Shown: positions 7,412 to 15,387 of the stretch, in pieces | Layout: every line of letters begins with the position of its first letter | How positions within the stretch are numbered: the stretch's first letter is position 1 | Assembly (NCBI GenBank): GCA_002377245.1 | Contig: DFPL01000051.1 | Location: 1-19,621, forward strand | Reading direction: 5' to 3' | Origin: Enterobacteriaceae bacterium UBA3516 | GTDB lineage: Bacteria; Pseudomonadota; Gammaproteobacteria; Enterobacterales; Enterobacteriaceae | Length of the DNA: 19,621 nt | Notes under the pieces: model-generated | Told to the model about the DNA's origin: nothing | The model's database searches: none | Seen by the model: only the letters and a program-made list of their open reading frames with translations | Translations under genes and position numbers: made by a program

Positions 7412-8046
7412 AAAATATTGTGGTGCTCATTTCCGGTAATGGAAGCAATTTGCAGGCAATCATTGATGCCTGCAAACAAAAAAAGAGTCATGGCACCATC
7501 AGGGCAGTATTCAGTAATAAGGCCGATGCGTTCGGCCTTGAACGTGCGCGGGAAGCCAACATTCCCGCCCATGCCCTTCTCGCCTCTCAGTTCGCCAGCC
7601 GTGAAGGCTTCGATCGTGAACTGATGCAGGAAATTGATGCCTATGCCCCAGACCTTGTGGTGCTGGCGGGCTATATGCGCATCCTCAGCCCAGCCTTTGT
7701 CGCCCATTACACCGGTCGTTTAATCAATATTCACCCTTCCCTGCTCCCGAAATATCCGGGGTTACATACTCACCGACAGGTGCTTGAGAATGGCGATGAA
7801 GTCCACGGTACCACCGTGCATTTTGTCACCGATGAACTGGACGGGGGTCCGGTGATTTTACAGGCACAAATCCCGGTGTTTGAGGGGGACTCGGAAGAGG
7901 ATATTACTGCGCGCGTACAGACCCAGGAACATGCCATTTACCCGCTGGTGGTGAGCTGGTTCCTTGAAGGGCGTCTTGCCATGCAGGAAGGCAAAGCCTG
8001 GCTTGATGGCGTCTGCCTACCCCCTCAGGGCTACGCTGCGGAGTAA
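7408..8046 (+). CDS. purN: PurN, 10-formyl-THF-dependent GAR transformylase
   Basis: Transfers a formyl group from 10-formyltetrahydrofolate to glycinamide ribonucleotide, step three of purine synthesis. The 212-aa product begins MKNIVVLISGNGSNLQAI, with the phosphate-binding loop at about 9-14. The catalytic triad of the family is present as N107, H109 (in INIHPSLLP) and D145 (in TDELDGGP), close to E. coli N106/H108/D144. The ATG overlaps the purM stop in ATGA, so translation is probably coupled and both genes are under the same PurR-controlled promoter. The stop codon lies at the left arm of a 77-nt imperfect inverted repeat. Confidence 0.97.
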   Translation: MKNIVVLISGNGSNLQAIIDACKQKKSHGTIRAVFSNKADAFGLERAREANIPAHALLASQFASREGFDRELMQEIDAYAPDLVVLAGYMRILSPAFVAHYTGRLINIHPSLLPKYPGLHTHRQVLENGDEVHGTTVHFVTDELDGGPVILQAQIPVFEGDSEEDITARVQTQEHAIYPLVVSWFLEGRLAMQEGKAWLDGVCLPPQGYAAE

Positions 8047-8118
8047 TCCGTCTTTTCGTTATCTGCGCGTGACTTAAGGTTGCGCGCAACGCGCTTATCC
8101 CGGTAAAAACGGATTACT
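8042..8118. repeat. Nested inverted repeat downstream of purN
   Basis: AGTAATCCGT (8042-8051) pairs exactly with ACGGATTACT (8109-8118). Inside it GCGCGT (8065-8070) pairs with ACGCGC (8089-8094), and TTGCGCGCAA (8080-8089) is itself palindromic. The left arm contains the purN stop. It could fold as an imperfect 3'-end hairpin for purMN. No U-run follows, and a chance inverted repeat of this size is not excluded. Confidence 0.4.
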
Positions 8119-8169
8119 GTCATACTTATCTGTCACAGTTGGACATCTGATGGCAAAGCTCGCCATAAT
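8117..8169 (+). promoter_or_regulatory. Possible Pho-box-like direct repeat and ppk promoter
   Basis: CTGTCAT (8117-8123) and CTGTCAC (8130-8136) are near-perfect PhoB half-sites, but they start 13 bp apart instead of the canonical 11. Just downstream TTGGAC (8139-8144) and CATAAT (8164-8169) resemble -35 and -10 elements with a long 19-bp spacer. Phosphate control of ppk is known in enterics, so this is a reasonable but unproven regulatory region. Confidence 0.4.
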
Positions 8170-8279
8170 AAGTGATGTCTTTCTCACGCGAACGCCAATA
8201 ACGTTTACCTGCACATGAGGACACCGCCTGGCGAGAAGGAATTGCCGTGTCCCGAGAGTTAACTGGAGTGTAAGCTGTA

Positions 8280-10346
8280 ATGGGTCAGGAAAAGCTATAT
8301 CTGGAAAAAGAATTGAGTTGGTTGTGCTTTAACGAGCGCGTGCTTCAGGAGGCGGCAGACAAAACAAATCCGCTGATTGAGCGTATGCGCTTCTTAGGCA
8401 TTTATTCTAATAACCTTGATGAGTTCTATAAGGTCCGCTTCGCAGAACTTAAACGCCGTATCATTATTAGCGAAGAGCAAGGACAAGGAACCAACACCCA
8501 ATCGCGCCATTTACTGGGTAAAATTCAGACCAGAGTTCTTAAAGCCGATCAGGAATTTGACACGCTGTACAATGATTTGCTGCTGGAAATGGCGCGTAAT
8601 CAAATCTTTTTGATTAACGAACGCCAGCTTTCCGTCAATCAGCAAACGTGGCTACGTCACTATTTCAAACAGTACTTACGTCAGCACATCACCCCGACGC
8701 TTATCAATCGCGAAACGAATCTGATTCGTTTCTTAAAGGACGATTACACCTATCTGGCGGTCGAAATCATTCGCGGGGAGTCCATTCGTTACGCGCTCCT
8801 GGAGATCCCATCGGACAAGGTTCCGCGCTTTGTGAACCTGCCCCCCGAAGCGCCGCGTCGCCGCAAACCGATGATTCTCCTGGACAACATCCTCCGCTAT
8901 TGCCTTGACGACATTTTCAGCGGCTTCTTTGATTACGACTCACTGAATGCCTATTCGATGAAAATGACCCGTGACGCCGAATATGACCTGGTGCACGAGA
9001 TGGAATCGAGTCTGATGGAGCTGATGTCCTCCAGTCTGAAGCAGCGTCTGACCGCCGAACCCGTCCGTTTTGTTTATCAGCGTGACATGCCCGATGCCAT
9101 GGTCGAGATGCTGCGCGAGAAGCTGACTATCTCCCGTTTCGACTCCATTATTCCAGGCGGTCGTTACCATAACTTCAAAGACTTCATCGGCTTCCCGAAC
9201 GTGGGTAAAGCTAACCTGGTGAACAAGCCGCTGCCGCGCCTGCGCCACATTTGGTTCGATAAATTCCGCAACGGGTTTGATGCTATTCGCGAGCGCGATG
9301 TCCTGCTCTACTACCCGTACCATACGTTTGAGCATGTGCTCGAACTGCTGCGTCAGGCGTCGTTTGACCCAAGCGTGCTGGCCATCAAAATCAATATTTA
9401 TCGCGTGGCGAAAGACTCACGTATTATTGATGCGATGATTCATGCCGCGCACAACGGTAAAAAAGTCACCGTGGTGGTGGAGCTGCAGGCGCGTTTCGAC
9501 GAAGAGGCCAATATTCACTGGGCTAAACGCCTGACCGAAGCGGGCGTGCAGGTCATCTTCTCCGCCCCGGGGCTGAAAATCCACGCCAAGCTGTTCCTCA
9601 TTTCCCGTATGGAAGGGGAAGAGATTGTGCGTTATGCCCACATCGGCACCGGCAACTTTAATGAGAAAACGGCGCGTATTTATACCGATTACTCGTTACT
9701 CACCGCCGATGCACGTATTACCAATGAAGTGCGCCGGGTATTCAGCTTTATCGAAAACCCTTACCGCCCGGTACACTTTGACTATTTGCTGGTATCGCCG
9801 CAAAACTCGCGTCCGCTCCTTTATGAGATGATCGATAAAGAGATAGCGAACGCGCAGAAAGGCATCCCGGCAGGTATTACACTGAAAATCAACAACCTGG
9901 TGGATAAAGGACTGGTTGACCGCCTGTATGCGGCTTCTGGCTCCGGCGTTCAGGTCAACTTGTTGGTACGCGGCATGTGTTCACTGATCCCTGAACTGGC
10001 GGGCATCAGCGATAATATTCGCGTCATTAGCATCGTTGACCGTTTCCTTGAGCACGACAGGATCTATATTTTTGATAACGGTGGCGACAAAAAAGTCTAT
10101 CTGTCGTCAGCCGACTGGATGACGCGAAATATCGATTACCGTATCGAAGTAGCAACGCCACTGCTGGACCCGCGCCTTAAACAGCAGGTCCTGGATATCA
10201 TCGACATTCTGTTTAGTGATACCGTTAAAGCACGCTACGTCGATAAAGAACTGAGTAATCGTTATGTGCCGCGCGGCAATCGCCGTAAAGTGCGCGCGCA
10301 GCTCGCGATTCATGACTATCTGACCTCACTTGAACAGCCTGATTAA
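8280..10346 (+). CDS. ppk: Ppk1, polyphosphate kinase
   Basis: Membrane-associated enzyme that polymerises the gamma-phosphate of ATP into inorganic polyphosphate, used in stress survival and chaperoning. The 688-aa product has the E. coli length. N-domain residues 1-105 begin MGQEKLYLEKELSWLCFNERV. The head domain follows, then two phospholipase-D-like catalytic domains. The phospho-accepting histidine is H435 in GLKIHAKLFL and the second catalytic histidine is H592 in FLEHDRIY, both at E. coli numbering. IGTGNFNEKTARIYTD and SSADWMTRNIDYRIE are PPK1 signatures. The ATG has GGAG 11 nt upstream, a long spacing. ppx follows after 3 nt, so synthesis and degradation enzymes share a transcript. 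Confidence 0.98.
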   Translation: MGQEKLYLEKELSWLCFNERVLQEAADKTNPLIERMRFLGIYSNNLDEFYKVRFAELKRRIIISEEQGQGTNTQSRHLLGKIQTRVLKADQEFDTLYNDLLLEMARNQIFLINERQLSVNQQTWLRHYFKQYLRQHITPTLINRETNLIRFLKDDYTYLAVEIIRGESIRYALLEIPSDKVPRFVNLPPEAPRRRKPMILLDNILRYCLDDIFSGFFDYDSLNAYSMKMTRDAEYDLVHEMESSLMELMSSSLKQRLTAEPVRFVYQRDMPDAMVEMLREKLTISRFDSIIPGGRYHNFKDFIGFPNVGKANLVNKPLPRLRHIWFDKFRNGFDAIRERDVLLYYPYHTFEHVLELLRQASFDPSVLAIKINIYRVAKDSRIIDAMIHAAHNGKKVTVVVELQARFDEEANIHWAKRLTEAGVQVIFSAPGLKIHAKLFLISRMEGEEIVRYAHIGTGNFNEKTARIYTDYSLLTADARITNEVRRVFSFIENPYRPVHFDYLLVSPQNSRPLLYEMIDKEIANAQKGIPAGITLKINNLVDKGLVDRLYAASGSGVQVNLLVRGMCSLIPELAGISDNIRVISIVDRFLEHDRIYIFDNGGDKKVYLSSADWMTRNIDYRIEVATPLLDPRLKQQVLDIIDILFSDTVKARYVDKELSNRYVPRGNRRKVRAQLAIHDYLTSLEQPD

Positions 10347-10349
10347 TCT

Positions 10350-11891
10350 ATGCCGATAAATGACAACACGCCACGACCGCAGGAGTTTGCGGCGGTCGAT
10401 TTGGGTTCAAACAGTTTTCATATGGTGATCGCGCGCGTAGTCGATGGTGCGATGCAGATCATCGGCCGCCTCAAACAGCGCGTACATCTGGCTGATGGCC
10501 TTGATGCAGACAGTATGCTGAGCGAAGAAGCGATGGAGCGCGGGCTAAACTGCCTGTCGCTTTTCGCTGAACGCTTGCAGGGCTTTGAGCCTTCCAGCGT
10601 CTGCATTGTGGGCACGCATACTCTGCGTCAGGCCCGTAACGCTGCGGAGTTTCTCAAACGTGCCGAACAGGTGATCCCGTATCCCATCGAAATCATCTCT
10701 GGTAATGAAGAAGCTCGTCTCATCTTTATGGGCGTTGAGCACACCCAACCGGAAAAGGGCCGTAAGCTGGTCATCGACATCGGTGGCGGCTCCACGGAGC
10801 TGGTGATCGGTGAAGATTTTGAACCCAAACTGGTGGAAAGTCGCCGTATGGGCTGCGTCAGTTTTGCCCAGACTTACTTCCCGGGCGGTTCCCTGAATCG
10901 CGAGAGCTTCCAGCGCGCCCGCATCGCCGCGGTGCAGAAGCTGGAAACCCTGGCGTGGCAGTACCGGATTCAGGGCTGGAACGTCGCACTGGGCGCTTCC
11001 GGCACCATTAAAGCCGCGCACGAAGTGCTGCTGGCGATGGGTGAGAAAGACGGTTTTATCACCCCGGAACGCCTGGATAAGCTGGTTGCAGAAGTGCTGA
11101 AATATAAAAATTTCGACGAACTCAGCCTGCCGGGTCTGTCTGACGAGCGCAAAGCCGTGTTTGTGCCCGGTCTTTCCATTCTGTGTGGTGTGTTTGACGC
11201 CCTGGCCATTCGCGAGCTACGTCTCTCTGACGGCGCGCTGCGTGAAGGCGTGCTGTATGAGATGGAAGGTCGATTCCGCCATCAGGATATCCGTAGCCGT
11301 ACGGCGCAGGCGCTGGCTAACCATTACAATATCGACAGAGAGCAGGCCCGCCGGGTGCTGGAAACCACTACACACATGTACGATCAGTGGCAGGCGCAGA
11401 ACACGAAGCTGGCGAATCCTCAGCTGGCGGCGTTACTCAAATGGGCGGTGATGCTCCACGAAGTGGGTCTGAACATTAACCATAGCGGGATGCACCGCCA
11501 CTCTGCCTATATTCTGCAGCACAGCGATCTGCCTGGCTTCAACCAGGAACAACAGCTCATGATGGCCACGCTGGTTCGCTATCACCGTAAAGGCATTAAG
11601 CTGGATGATTTGCCACGCTTCACGCTGTTCAAGAAGAAGCAATTCCTGCCACTGGTGCAGATTTTGCGTCTCGGTGTGCTGCTCAATAACCAGCGTCAGG
11701 CAACGACCACGCCACCGACGCTGCGTTTGACCACCGATGATAATCACTGGACGTTAAGCTTCCCGCACGACTGGTTTAGCCAGAATGCGCTGGTGCTGTT
11801 CGATTTGGAAAAAGAGCAGGATTACTGGGAAGCAGTCACCGGCTGGCGGCTGAAGATTGAAGAAGAACAGGCACCCGAGGTAGCGGCCTGA
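10350..11891 (+). CDS. ppx: Ppx, exopolyphosphatase
   Basis: Processively releases orthophosphate from polyphosphate chain ends. The GppA/Ppx family also binds pppGpp, which in E. coli inhibits Ppx. The product has 513 aa, as in E. coli. The acetate/sugar kinase-actin fold is shown by the phosphate loop AVDLGSNSFHMVI (15-27) and the second loop DIGGGSTELVIG (143-154). Active-site residues E121, D143 and E150 match E. coli numbering. The C-terminal HD-like helical domain includes the AVMLHEVGLNINHSGMHRHS segment. Translation starts 3 nt after the ppk stop with no strong ribosome binding site of its own, so coupling to ppk is likely. The stop is inside a palindrome shared with the convergent pdeF. 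Confidence 0.98.
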   Translation: MPINDNTPRPQEFAAVDLGSNSFHMVIARVVDGAMQIIGRLKQRVHLADGLDADSMLSEEAMERGLNCLSLFAERLQGFEPSSVCIVGTHTLRQARNAAEFLKRAEQVIPYPIEIISGNEEARLIFMGVEHTQPEKGRKLVIDIGGGSTELVIGEDFEPKLVESRRMGCVSFAQTYFPGGSLNRESFQRARIAAVQKLETLAWQYRIQGWNVALGASGTIKAAHEVLLAMGEKDGFITPERLDKLVAEVLKYKNFDELSLPGLSDERKAVFVPGLSILCGVFDALAIRELRLSDGALREGVLYEMEGRFRHQDIRSRTAQALANHYNIDREQARRVLETTTHMYDQWQAQNTKLANPQLAALLKWAVMLHEVGLNINHSGMHRHSAYILQHSDLPGFNQEQQLMMATLVRYHRKGIKLDDLPRFTLFKKKQFLPLVQILRLGVLLNNQRQATTTPPTLRLTTDDNHWTLSFPHDWFSQNALVLFDLEKEQDYWEAVTGWRLKIEEEQAPEVAA

Positions 11892-11902
11892 AATCAGGCC
11901 GC
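11883..11902. terminator. Palindrome carrying both ppx and pdeF stop codons
   Basis: GCGGCCTGAAATCAGGCCGC is a 9-bp inverted repeat around AA. The TGA at 11889-11891 ends ppx. The TCA at 11894-11896 is the TGA of pdeF on the other strand. Each mRNA would end its coding region in the same hairpin. No U-run follows on either side, so it may be a 3'-end stabiliser or an overlapping bidirectional terminator. Confidence 0.55.
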
Positions 11903-14122
11903 CTGGTGCTGCTCTGCCAGACTCTCCAGCGGCTCTGGTTTGCCAATCAAAAACCCCTGAAGATAATCGATACCCAGCGCAATGGCTGCGCTGCGTATCT
12001 CTTCACTTTCAACATACTCCGCGACCACCAGCATTCTTTTCATTCGTGCCAAATGGCAAATGGACGCCACAATCTGATAGTCGAGACTGTTAGAGACGAT
12101 ATTACGAATAAAACTGCCATCAATTTTGAGAATATCTGCATTCACGTTTTTCAATCGGGCATAACTCGCATAGCCGGTACCAAAATCATCTATCGCCACG
12201 CGGCACCCCATCTGCTGTAGCTGCCCCAGTGTGTGATTCGCCTGTTCAATATTCGACAACGAATTACTTTCGGTGATTTCAAAAATCAGCTGCCAGGCTT
12301 CGACGCCATAGTGGCGTAACAGGCGTCCCACTTCGAGGGAAAATTGCGACCGACAGACTGAGGCAGGGGAAAGATTGATGGCAAATCGCTGACCCGGTAA
12401 CTGCTCCCGATGGGAAGCCATAAAACTCAGCACATGCTCTACCACCCAAAGGTCAATACGCGAAGAGAGGCCAAACTCATGGGCGACGGGGAGAAAATCG
12501 TCTGGATGAATATACTCGCCATTCTCTTCGTCCATACGCAGGAGAATTTCATGGTAGCTGTCGCCGCGCATGCCCACAATCGGCTGAACCATCAGGCTAA
12601 AACGGTTCTCTTCCAGCGCACGCTGCAGGCGGCTCATCATATCAACCTTACTTTTCAGGCTGCGCTGCAGATTAACCGCCCCCCGGTGCTGCAGACTCTC
12701 AGGGTGATTGGTTGCAAGAGAGAGATCCGCAATCGTACTCAGCTCGCCCAAGAGCAGGTAGAGATGCTGAACCGGCGAGCGCACGTAGCAATAGCTCATC
12801 CCCACCTGCGGTTGCAGCGGCATCTCATCCCAGGTGAAACGAAACGCTTTAATATGTTGATCGAGCTCTTCAACCCGATTTTGGTGGGACTGGGAGTGCA
12901 GCCGAATCGCCAGATCGTAGCCGGTGAGCAGATAAACGCCCTCCCCTTCAGTCAGAATTGGCCTTAACCACTCCCCCAGTTTCTGTTTGTACTGTATCCG
13001 CAACAGAATGCCGTAGTTGCGGCCAAGCAGTTCCAGTTCCGGGATACGCAGCAGACACAGTACCGACCAGGGCGACTCAGCCAGCGAGCGACTCAGCGCC
13101 CGTAAGTTCGGCATATGCACGACGGGATCCAGAAATGCCAGCTGGCGAGCACGCTCATGAAGCCGCCGCTGACGCGTTGACATCAAAGCGACGCAGAGAA
13201 TGATGACGGTGTAGACCAGGTAGCAGGACGATGCAATCGCCAACTGAACATCATAACCGGCATACGCCGGGAGGTAGCGAGAGTAATAATGAACAAACAG
13301 AGTAAGCAAGACAGCCCACAGCATCGACATAAAACGGTAGCCATACCTCATCGAGCCCCAGAGCATGACCGGTAGCAGCAGTGACAAGGTATAATTCGTG
13401 CTGAATATCGTGCTGTTTTCGCTTAAGGGCATCAGCAAAAGCATTGCGAGTCCGGCAACGATGGCACCCCAGATAACCCGCTCAGCACGGGTCACTTTTG
13501 GATCACATTCCTTTCGCAGTTGCGATAACCAACTTTGCAGATAGCGCGGATGGTGAAACAGGCGGATGATTAAATAACTGGTGGGGATACCGGTCATGGT
13601 GCCAACCAGCATTGCCTGGTAATCAATAAGCAGATGAATATTTAGCGTTAACGTATTGGTATTGCTTAATTCCGTATCGTATAACGACAACCAGATGACA
13701 AACTGCAAAATCGTCATATACAACGTGGCCGGGCAAAACACCTGCCAGAATAAACGCTGAGCAAAAAGTTGGGCATTGCCATAGGCAATATTCTGCCGGC
13801 GGGTAACAAATACACGATAGCCGCCCCAACTCAGCAGCACGGGCACCAGCAAATGGAGAGTTTGGGCAAGCGTCTGAGCGGGTTCGTTAAAACCAAACAG
13901 CATGACCAGACCAATAATCATGCCGGGGAGTGCCGCCAGGCCGTAGACCACCAGCATACTCATGAGTACCGCCATCGGCAGGTAGAAAAGCACGACGCCC
14001 TCGCCTGCGACCGTAGCCCAGGTATTGGCAATGCTAAACAGCGGGAGTAACAGGCAGGGCAAAACGAGAGGCAATGCCCACCATTTATCTTTATGTTGGC
14101 GATAATGTGTTAGTAAAGTCAT
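11894..14122 (-). CDS. pdeF: PdeF (YfgF), membrane cyclic-di-GMP phosphodiesterase
   Basis: Inner-membrane EAL-domain enzyme that hydrolyses c-di-GMP to pGpG. The product has 742 aa (about 747 in E. coli). An N-terminal MASE1-type sensor with roughly eight to ten hydrophobic segments spans residues 15-315. A degenerate GGDEF-like domain (about 328-480) carries no GGDEF signature; LTGYDLAIRL stands in its place, so it is catalytically dead as a cyclase. The EAL domain (about 495-735) has E525 in the signature written EILLR rather than EALLR, N583 (AINLSP), E615/E618 (FEITES), D645-D646 (IDDFGTGYAS), K666 (ILKIDG) and E702 (AEYVES). The metal and catalytic ligands are therefore complete and phosphodiesterase activity is expected. 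In E. coli the gene responds to FNR and oxygen, and an FNR-like site lies upstream here. It converges on ppx. Confidence 0.95.
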   Translation of the reverse strand: MTLLTHYRQHKDKWWALPLVLPCLLLPLFSIANTWATVAGEGVVLFYLPMAVLMSMLVVYGLAALPGMIIGLVMLFGFNEPAQTLAQTLHLLVPVLLSWGGYRVFVTRRQNIAYGNAQLFAQRLFWQVFCPATLYMTILQFVIWLSLYDTELSNTNTLTLNIHLLIDYQAMLVGTMTGIPTSYLIIRLFHHPRYLQSWLSQLRKECDPKVTRAERVIWGAIVAGLAMLLLMPLSENSTIFSTNYTLSLLLPVMLWGSMRYGYRFMSMLWAVLLTLFVHYYSRYLPAYAGYDVQLAIASSCYLVYTVIILCVALMSTRQRRLHERARQLAFLDPVVHMPNLRALSRSLAESPWSVLCLLRIPELELLGRNYGILLRIQYKQKLGEWLRPILTEGEGVYLLTGYDLAIRLHSQSHQNRVEELDQHIKAFRFTWDEMPLQPQVGMSYCYVRSPVQHLYLLLGELSTIADLSLATNHPESLQHRGAVNLQRSLKSKVDMMSRLQRALEENRFSLMVQPIVGMRGDSYHEILLRMDEENGEYIHPDDFLPVAHEFGLSSRIDLWVVEHVLSFMASHREQLPGQRFAINLSPASVCRSQFSLEVGRLLRHYGVEAWQLIFEITESNSLSNIEQANHTLGQLQQMGCRVAIDDFGTGYASYARLKNVNADILKIDGSFIRNIVSNSLDYQIVASICHLARMKRMLVVAEYVESEEIRSAAIALGIDYLQGFLIGKPEPLESLAEQHQAA

Positions 14123-14214
14123 AGATGCTCAGCAGAAAACCCAGGATCCTGAGGGGTATTTTCAGGCAGGCATCCGACCTGACTGTACATGTTTAACGCA
14201 ATAAATGAGCTGGG

Positions 14215-14255
14215 ATTTTAGTGCCGAAGCGCCAGTTATAATTGACTCATGTCAA
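14215..14255 (-). promoter_or_regulatory. FNR-like site and -10 of pdeF in class II arrangement
   Basis: TTGACTCATGTCAA (14242-14255) is a palindrome differing from TTGAT-N4-ATCAA only at the inner base of each half. Reading on the minus strand, a -10-like TAAAAT (14215-14220) follows after 21 nt. This puts the site centre close to -41, the geometry of FNR-activated class II promoters. E. coli pdeF (yfgF) is reported to be FNR-regulated, which supports the reading. Confidence 0.6.
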
Positions 14256-14391
14256 ATAAAACACGACCGCTTAATTAATTCTTACTTTTTTCCGCGCCTG
14301 GAGGAATTTAGCATTTACCAAGTAAATATTTAATTTATTTATATTCTCCGACTAAATATTTTTCCAGACCTCGTTTTTATCTGGTGATGAA

Positions 14392-14420
14392 TTGACCTTA
14401 TCAACACTCTGTGACTTAAT
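14392..14420 (+). promoter_or_regulatory. Candidate yfgG promoter
   Basis: TTGACC (14392-14397) and CTTAAT (14415-14420) are separated by exactly 17 bp. This would start transcription near 14427, about 35 nt before the yfgG GTG start. It fits sigma-70 well at -35 and moderately at -10. Confidence 0.5.
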
Positions 14421-14461
14421 GTCCCTGTCGCCCTTTGATAGGGCTTTTCCAAGGAACCATT

Positions 14462-14653
14462 GTGAGTCAGGCAACCCCTATGCGAAAACGACATCGATTT
14501 GACAGTCGCATGACCCGTATCGTACTGCTTATTAGCTTTCTCTTTTTCTTCGGCCGTTTTATCTATTCCTCAATTGGCGCCTGGTATCATCATCAGGATA
14601 AGCTTCAATCGCAGCAAGTCAGTCAACCTATCGACACCACTGCAGAGCGCTAA
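14462..14653 (+). CDS. yfgG: YfgG, small inner-membrane protein
   Basis: A 63-aa protein that closely matches E. coli YfgG, which has been linked to tolerance of nickel and cobalt stress; its mechanism is unknown. A basic N-terminus (MRKRHRF, SRMTR) precedes one hydrophobic segment at about 21-37 (IVLLISFLFFFGRFIYS), with a hydrophilic Gln-rich tail. This gives a single-pass membrane protein with the N-terminus probably in the cytoplasm. The GTG at 14462-14464 gives the E. coli length and follows AAGGAA with good spacing. An ATG 27 bases earlier would cover that ribosome binding site and is not favoured. The gene is divergent from pdeF with its own -35/-10 pair. In E. coli yfgH and yfgI follow, but they are absent here. 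Confidence 0.9.
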   Translation: MSQATPMRKRHRFDSRMTRIVLLISFLFFFGRFIYSSIGAWYHHQDKLQSQQVSQPIDTTAER

Positions 14654-14692
14654 CCGCTTGTTTCGCTTTTACACGCGTTTGCGTGGGCATTG

Positions 14693-15343
14693 CTACGCCC
14701 AGATGTGACGCAGCAGCGATGCGACTATCAGCAGGCCAAATCCGGTGAGAATGCCTCCGGCCCCGCGTTCAATGATATGGACGTATGAATAGACCCGCCT
14801 CTGCACCGTCGGAAGCCCAATAAAGGCGGCCACTGCCAGATTCCAGAGCAAGACGGCGAAACTCATCCAGACACCCGAAAATACCTGCTGAGGCAGCGTG
14901 CACCCCGTGCCCAGAATTGAGGTCATCAGCGCCAGATAAAACAGCGCATTTTTGGGGTTAAGCAGCGCGGAGCTCAGCCCGAGGAGACATTGCTTACCCG
15001 CAGATGGACGCCGCTGTGCCGTGGCCCTGAGGGCACTCTCCTGCCTGCGACTGCGTAAAAGATGGCTGCCAATCCAGATTAAATAGAGCGCGCCGGCGAT
15101 TTCAATCAGCCGGAACAACAGCGCGTACCTCTGCACCAGATTCCAGCCGAAAAGGGCGAGGAGGATATAAAACGCATTCCCCAGCGCAATGCCCACGCCT
15201 ATCCCCGCACTCCCCCGCAGACGATAGCGTATTGCATAGCTTGCCTGCAGAAAGAAGTCAGGGCCGGGGCTGACCAGCGCCACAAAATGCGACAAAGCAA
15301 GCAGGGGAAACGCGACAGGAATAAGATAAGAAATAAACGACAT
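14693..15343 (-). CDS. LysE/RhtB-family exporter
   Basis: Inner-membrane exporter of the LysE/RhtB superfamily, typically moving amino acids or related metabolites out of the cell. The product has 216 aa, normal for the family. It begins with a hydrophobic segment and the family signature SHFVALVSPGPDFFLQ (17-32), followed by the glycine-rich GIGVGIALGN (about 47-56). Six hydrophobic segments can be picked out. The LLGLSSALLNPKNALFYLAL segment (about 119-138) matches the second conserved stretch. The substrate cannot be told from sequence. It lies 44 nt downstream of an AraC-type regulator on the same strand, a common regulator-exporter pairing. Its AGGGAG ribosome binding site is inside a stable hairpin. 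E. coli has no gene of this type at this position. Confidence 0.9.
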   Translation of the reverse strand: MSFISYLIPVAFPLLALSHFVALVSPGPDFFLQASYAIRYRLRGSAGIGVGIALGNAFYILLALFGWNLVQRYALLFRLIEIAGALYLIWIGSHLLRSRRQESALRATAQRRPSAGKQCLLGLSSALLNPKNALFYLALMTSILGTGCTLPQQVFSGVWMSFAVLLWNLAVAAFIGLPTVQRRVYSYVHIIERGAGGILTGFGLLIVASLLRHIWA

Positions 15344-15370
15344 AGTGACTCCCTCAAAAAGAGAGTCACT
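15344..15370 (-). promoter_or_regulatory. Hairpin sequestering the ribosome binding site of the LysE-type gene
   Basis: On the minus strand AGTGACTCTC pairs with GGGAGTCACT (10 bp, one G-U) around a UUUUUGA loop. The 3' arm contains the Shine-Dalgarno GAGGGAG and ends directly at the ATG (15341-15343). Folding would hide the ribosome binding site, so expression may need upstream translation, a ligand, a protein or heat to open it. Confidence 0.6.
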
Positions 15371-15387
15371 GTAATAAAAGGCTACGG

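Larger units (their letters stand above)
14123..14461. other. 339-bp divergent pdeF/yfgG regulatory spacer
   Basis: An AT-rich gap with no convincing open frame or RNA gene. It holds the candidate pdeF promoter and FNR-like site on the left (14215-14255), an AT-rich block at 14262-14360, and a candidate yfgG promoter on the right (14392-14420). Nothing else in it stands out. Confidence 0.6.

Noticed and set aside
8108..8119. AACGGATTACTG repeated at 18365-18376
   Set aside because: Shared 12-mers are expected by chance in a window of this size, and the second copy overlaps the end of a coding region.
12410..12967. 185-codon frame antisense to pdeF
   Set aside because: pdeF is conserved throughout this region, including its EAL domain; no independent coding signal.
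14392..14404. TTGACCTTATCAA as a second FNR site upstream of yfgG
   Set aside because: The halves are one base too close (13 bp instead of 14). It is better explained as the -35 element of yfgG.
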